Part shown: one piece after another, positions 60,155-64,000 of the stretch
Numbering within the stretch: position 1 is the stretch's first letter
Layout: every line of letters starts with the position of its first letter
NCBI RefSeq assembly: GCF_905475395.1
Contig: NC_058339.1
Location: 76,908,520 to 76,972,519 of the forward strand
Reading direction: 5' to 3'
Length of the DNA stretch: 64,000 nucleotides
From: Chrysoperla carnea
Taxonomy: Eukaryota; Arthropoda; Insecta; Neuroptera; Chrysopidae
Translations under genes and position numbers: made by a program
Notes under the pieces: model-generated
The model's database searches: none
Seen by the model: only the letters and a program-made list of their open reading frames with translations
What the model was told of the DNA's origin: nothing

Positions 60155-60343
60155 GAGTGTTATAAGTTTAAAGTGTTTATGTGTGCGTCCATATGTTTCT
60201 CAGCGACATCGTGGTTTTAAACGATCGAATCGACTTGATTGAGAACATTTTTATATTATACCTAAGATTCCAAAAACCGGTTTACAAAAAATAAATCGCA
60301 TTTGTCGGGGGTTTTTAAATTTTGTAAATTTCACTTGTTTTTC
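60155..60343 (+). repeat. Family G repeat, copy 2
   Basis: Same blocks and orientation as 19296-19456, ending TTTGTAAATTTCACTTGTTT. Confidence 0.65.
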
Positions 60344-60577
60344 TGTTTAAGTTTTGATTCAAATTTACTCATCAGTCTCACTACTCATTTATACACCAAT
60401 CAATTTAGACTGCAATATGGTCACCGTTAGAGTTAAATGTTAGATATTCTTTTTGAATCACCCTGTATCTATAAACGAATATTATCGAATTTTCATAAAC
60501 AACAACAACAGCAACAAAAATATAAAAATAGAATTTTATCGTTTTGCCTGACTAAAGTGTATTATATTTAATCGCTA

Positions 60578-60615
60578 TATTATTACTATTATTATTATTA
60601 TTATTATCATTATTG
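60578..60615. repeat. ATT microsatellite
   Basis: About twelve ATT units with two interruptions. Confidence 0.85.
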
Positions 60616-60919
60616 TAGATAGAGACAAGTAAATATTAAATGGTTTACCTCTAATATCTATTTTTTTTTGTGTGTCTAGTCAATATTGGCGAACAGCCTA
60701 AAAATAAATTTTATGGAAAAAAGGCTCGTTCCAACTAAAATTGTTCAAAAAAGTTTAGCAACGTTTATTTTAGTTGTTTAGAATCGTTTTATAGTATTAA
60801 TCTATGGGGTGAACATAAAATCGATGTTTATTTTCTATTCCAAGGAAGTGCTAAAGCGTTGAATATTAGATTACGAAGGTTCTATTGTATTTAATTTTTC
60901 TGAATATTAATTGTTAGTG

Positions 60920-61275
60920 ATTATACAGAGTGTCCGTGACTTAATGGACATAGCTCGAAAGTGCCTTATATACTATTATCCAAAACGCAATAGTTAAGCA
61001 GTTGTGCGCATTATTATGTCCTCAAAATTGTATTTTTTATTTTTGAAGGTATTATATTTTTTAAGATTAAATTAATGTCTACGGTGACAAATCAAGAATA
61101 TGTCGATACAGTAACATTATTTATGGATATTGTGTCGGAAATGCATGAACTTTTCTGATGAAAGAATTCCTAATAAACAAGTGTTCTAAAATATGCATCG
61201 TCATTTGATAGAAAAAGCCTAGTGCAGAACGTTTCGTACAGGAAGAAATTTCCGAAGAAGAAACTTTCCGTAACA
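60920..61275 (+). pseudogene. Decayed transposon with DUF4817-like HTH
   Basis: After an end-like ACAGAGTGTCCGTGACTTAA, an ATG at 61075 opens a frame with TNQEYVDTVTLFMDIVSE and a TGA at 61156; shifted by one base, the next stretch has ERIPNKQVF, a stop, NMHRHLIEKA, a stop and RTFRTGRNF. The order E-Y-V-D, then R-I-P-N-x-x-V-F, then N-M-H-R-x-L is that of the DUF4817 helix-turn-helix domain found at the N-terminus of insect transposon proteins. Several stops and shifts show it is dead. Confidence 0.45.
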
Positions 61276-61284
61276 TGGTCGAAA

Positions 61285-61578
61285 ATACTTATTTTTTTAT
61301 AACATTTTTTACATTTTGTTCTATCTCTAACGGTTTACAAGACTCAATTGACCTATGTTGCTCATTTACGAATACAATCTTACTTTTTACGTCCTGAGCA
61401 CGGTGTAAAAATTCCCGCTTGATATCTCTTTCGTTTTTGAGTTATTGTGATCACAGACAGGCGAACAACCGGAAATTAACTAATTAAGTGATTTTATGAA
61501 CACCTATACTATAATTTTGTTCGTAGCATCAATATTTTTAAGCGCTACAAACTTGGGACTTAACATATATGATATACA
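61285..61578 (-). repeat. Family A repeat, copy 11, truncated
   Basis: It has the blocks TTGTTCTATCTCTAACGGTT, TTGACCTATGTTGCTCATTT, CAACCGGAAATTAACTAATT and GCTACAAACTTGGGACTTAA. It directly abuts the DUF4817-like relic. Confidence 0.7.
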
Positions 61579-62149
61579 AATTGTATTTTCTATCCAAAAT
61601 ATTTCTTGCGTTAATTTTGAGTCATTCTTTATATCTTTTGCAACACTTTGTACATTAAATAATTTTGTTACCATAATTATATACTACCTAAAGCTTGAAT
61701 ATTATGTGCTCTATCAGTGAACAAGTATCTTAAATATTCTGCCAACAACAAAAAATTCTATTATATAAAGTACATACCGTAATACAATTGAATACTTAAC
61801 ATTTGAACGTTTTATGAAGTCGATCTCACCTGCGTAAATGTATGCACGCTAGTGATGTGACGAATGTTGTATTTTAGACATTTCGACATTTCGAATATGA
61901 ATGATTATCTCCAAATTTTAATGTATCAACTTAATACATTTAATTCTTTATTAGCGTAAAAGAAACGATTAAAAACTTCAGTAGGTTTTGATTTGAGGTT
62001 AGTTTGCTATAACTGCATTTATCTAACAGTCAAATTTAACTGTGACTACAAAGTTATATACAAATATGAGTAAAGCACAAATTAGTGAAGTTTGAACTTT
62101 TTTTGCAGTTTATAAATAATTGTTAAAAATTGTATAATATTTTATTCAG

Positions 62150-62439
62150 GTAACGTTATATTGGCTGCCCACAAAGGACACACTTAGGCTATAGAGCCCA
62201 TTGTGATACCATATATGTGTTTTACCACCTTTCCGCTAATAATTTCATTTATCAGCTCCTCAATTTCAGAAGCTGAGTGCACCTCCTTCATGCATAGACC
62301 ATGCACTACATCAGCGCGACTACCATGCACAGCCCATCACAACCTTTAATTAAATTAATTTTGTTGCAACGGCGGGAATCGAACCCGCTACCGCGGACGG
62401 AATTGGTTACGTCTTAACCAACTGAGCTGATAGGGCGAC
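62150..62439 (-). mobile_element. tRNA-headed SINE, copy 2, full head
   Basis: On the minus strand the head reads GTCGCCCTATCAGCTCAGTT then GGTTAAGACG (A box) and AGCGGGTTCGATTCCCGC (B box), a near-complete tRNA-like 5' module of about 78 bases. The body then matches copy 1 over about 200 bases and ends at GCAGCCAATATAACG. It has an extra GTAGTCGCGCTGATGTAGTG segment relative to copy 1. Confidence 0.85.
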
Positions 62440-62558
62440 TATCCAAATATAAGTAAATAAAAATATAAATCTTATTAATTGTTTTTTATCAAAAGCATTC
62501 ACACTGTTTCTTGCGAAAGCGATGTTAAAAAAAGCGAATATTCGTCACATAACTAATA

Positions 62559-62577
62559 TACACACACACACACACAC
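62559..62577. repeat. CA microsatellite
   Basis: About nine CA units. Confidence 0.85.
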
Positions 62578-64000
62578 GCCATTTTCAAAGTGCTCTTTTT
62601 CTCCTTTTTCTCCATATCAATTGAACGTGATATGTGGTAAACCAGGAAAGGTCATGTGAAAACAAGTGCAGATCCAGAAAATTTTATGAAGGGAGCAATA
62701 TAAACTATTCATGAGCATTATTTGAATAAATAACAATTATATACTTTATAATTTATGTATCGGGGTATTGCCCAACATATACGATTCTGAGCGGAATATC
62801 AGAAATCTCACAACCAGCCGTTAAATAGGACCGATTTTAGAATTCTTTGGGTCAAAATGACTATAGAAAAGGACCTTTATCCAAATCGGAGACAAAAAAT
62901 TTTCTTGATTTTTTTTTTTCAATTTTTTCGTTTTCGAAAACCACCTAAATTTTTATTTCGAACTTAGAGGGAGCTTTGTGGTTCAAGTTATAACATCAGA
63001 ACTTTATCAAGTGAGATATTGTTAAAATAATGACAATTTCTTGACACACTTATAGCCGGGAAAGCTTTCTTTTCAAGATACTGGGTTTTGAAATTTTAGG
63101 AAGAAAGTATATAAAAATGGAAATTTGGCACGCATCCGAGCCAACCTCGGGGGACACACGACGGTTATCATATTCAAACATAAATGGCATAAAAATAGTT
63201 TTCCGATGAAGTCCGTTTCGCCGATATTAACAAGTGAAACCTCCAAATTTAAAAAACCTCAGATAAATTTTTTGAGTAAGGAATTCTAGGCTCGTACTTT
63301 AAACAAAAAAATTAAAATCGGTTAATCCGTTCAAGTCCTTTTTTTCTAAAAAATCACCATTAGTTGACTTCCATATTGTTTGAAGGGGGCAATTGAACAG
63401 ATTACCTCTTTTGGATCCGCACATGTGTAGAAATAAGACAGAAGAAGAAGCGGATGAAAAAAGAACTTAAGAAGTGAGTATATACCTGACAACAGCAGTT
63501 TAGTTTTCATGTATGCGTAATAACTTGTGTAGAAAGTGATAACTATTTATTATTTTATTCGTGATAAAACTTTATTAGGAAACTTTATACACTTTTCTCA
63601 GGCTATTACATTAGAATATACTATGCCTCTATATGATTATTAGTCGAAGACGAACAAGACGAAGACGAATATTATATCCTAAACTAATAAAATGAAATGT
63701 ATTATCTGTTTTATGTATGCGTAAAAATTGTATAAAGAACAATTATTGATTTTAACATAAATTTATTTTTTTGTCTATATTATAATATTCATCGATACAT
63801 GGAGCAGTGTAATTGTTAATACTCCAATAATCGGTAGGTATTAAAAAAAAGGGCTTAGTTTGTTAAAAGTTCATAAAAACGTATTTTTAATGGTTTCTAT
63901 ACCGTAAGATATCCTACAGATACTACACTAAATATCTAGAGGAGAAAAAAAATTGGAGGTACCTTTGGATCATTCTTTTCAGCTGTGGTGTCAGTTTTTC

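Larger units (their letters stand above)
41731..64000. other. Probable long intron, repeat-filled, no gene seen
   Basis: The first exon found of the NCS-2-like gene starts at 41730 with an acceptor, so its transcript must extend upstream. I saw no EF-hand exon and no complete gene up to 64000. The stretch is filled with families A, C, D, E, F, G, J, hairpin elements, a SINE, a Helitron-like element and coding relics. Whether an unrelated small gene is hidden here cannot be excluded by eye. Confidence 0.5.

Noticed and set aside
63955..64000. Possible exon edge at the window end
   Set aside because: A polypyrimidine tract and CAG at 63972-63982 could be a plus-strand acceptor, or the reverse a donor AAAG/GTACC. 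With only 20-40 bases left neither can be supported.

Overview
The window is AT-rich nuclear DNA from an insect. It has spliced GT-AG genes, muscle proteins known mainly from insects and their relatives, and dense small transposons. Flightin is restricted to Pancrustacea and the encoded proteins are clearly arthropod-like. I could not fix the order from sequence alone. All exon coordinates below were worked out by hand from splice signals and reading frame.

Layout. (1) 2.26-2.84 kb, minus strand: a complete, intronless gene for the ubiquitin-conjugating enzyme UBE2H. (2) 3.1-5.6 kb, plus strand: a two-exon gene for a basic, charged protein that I read as the thick-filament protein myofilin, with an unannotated alternative terminal exon inside its intron. 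(3) 10.3-14.5 kb, minus strand: flightin, a myosin-rod-binding thick-filament protein, with a 2.4 kb intron and a probable TATA promoter and 5' UTR exon at about 14.43-14.50 kb. (4) 30.6-32.8 kb, minus strand: a complete three-exon neurocalcin gene, a myristoylated EF-hand neuronal calcium sensor. (5) 38.4-41.7 kb, minus strand: the last two exons of a second neuronal calcium sensor (NCS-2/CG7646-like). Its 5' exons were not found, so 41.7-64 kb is probably one very long intron.

The rest is a repeat landscape. One high-copy family (called A here) occurs at least eleven times on both strands. There are TTAA-bounded foldback MITEs, a hAT-like MITE with target duplication nested in a family A copy, two tRNA-headed SINEs of which one has a CCTAA-type tail, a Helitron-like element ending in CTAGT, and several hairpin elements. 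There are decayed coding relics of a Tigger/pogo transposase, a Penelope-like element endonuclease end and a DUF4817-type helix-turn-helix protein. A tandem array of about 184 bp units carries a perfect TGACGTCA octamer in four consecutive units.

Functionally, myofilin and flightin are both structural partners of the myosin thick filament in insect muscle and lie tail to tail about 5 kb apart. The two calcium sensors lie head to tail on one strand, share an intron position, and look like an old tandem duplication. I saw no bacterial, viral or CRISPR-like system.
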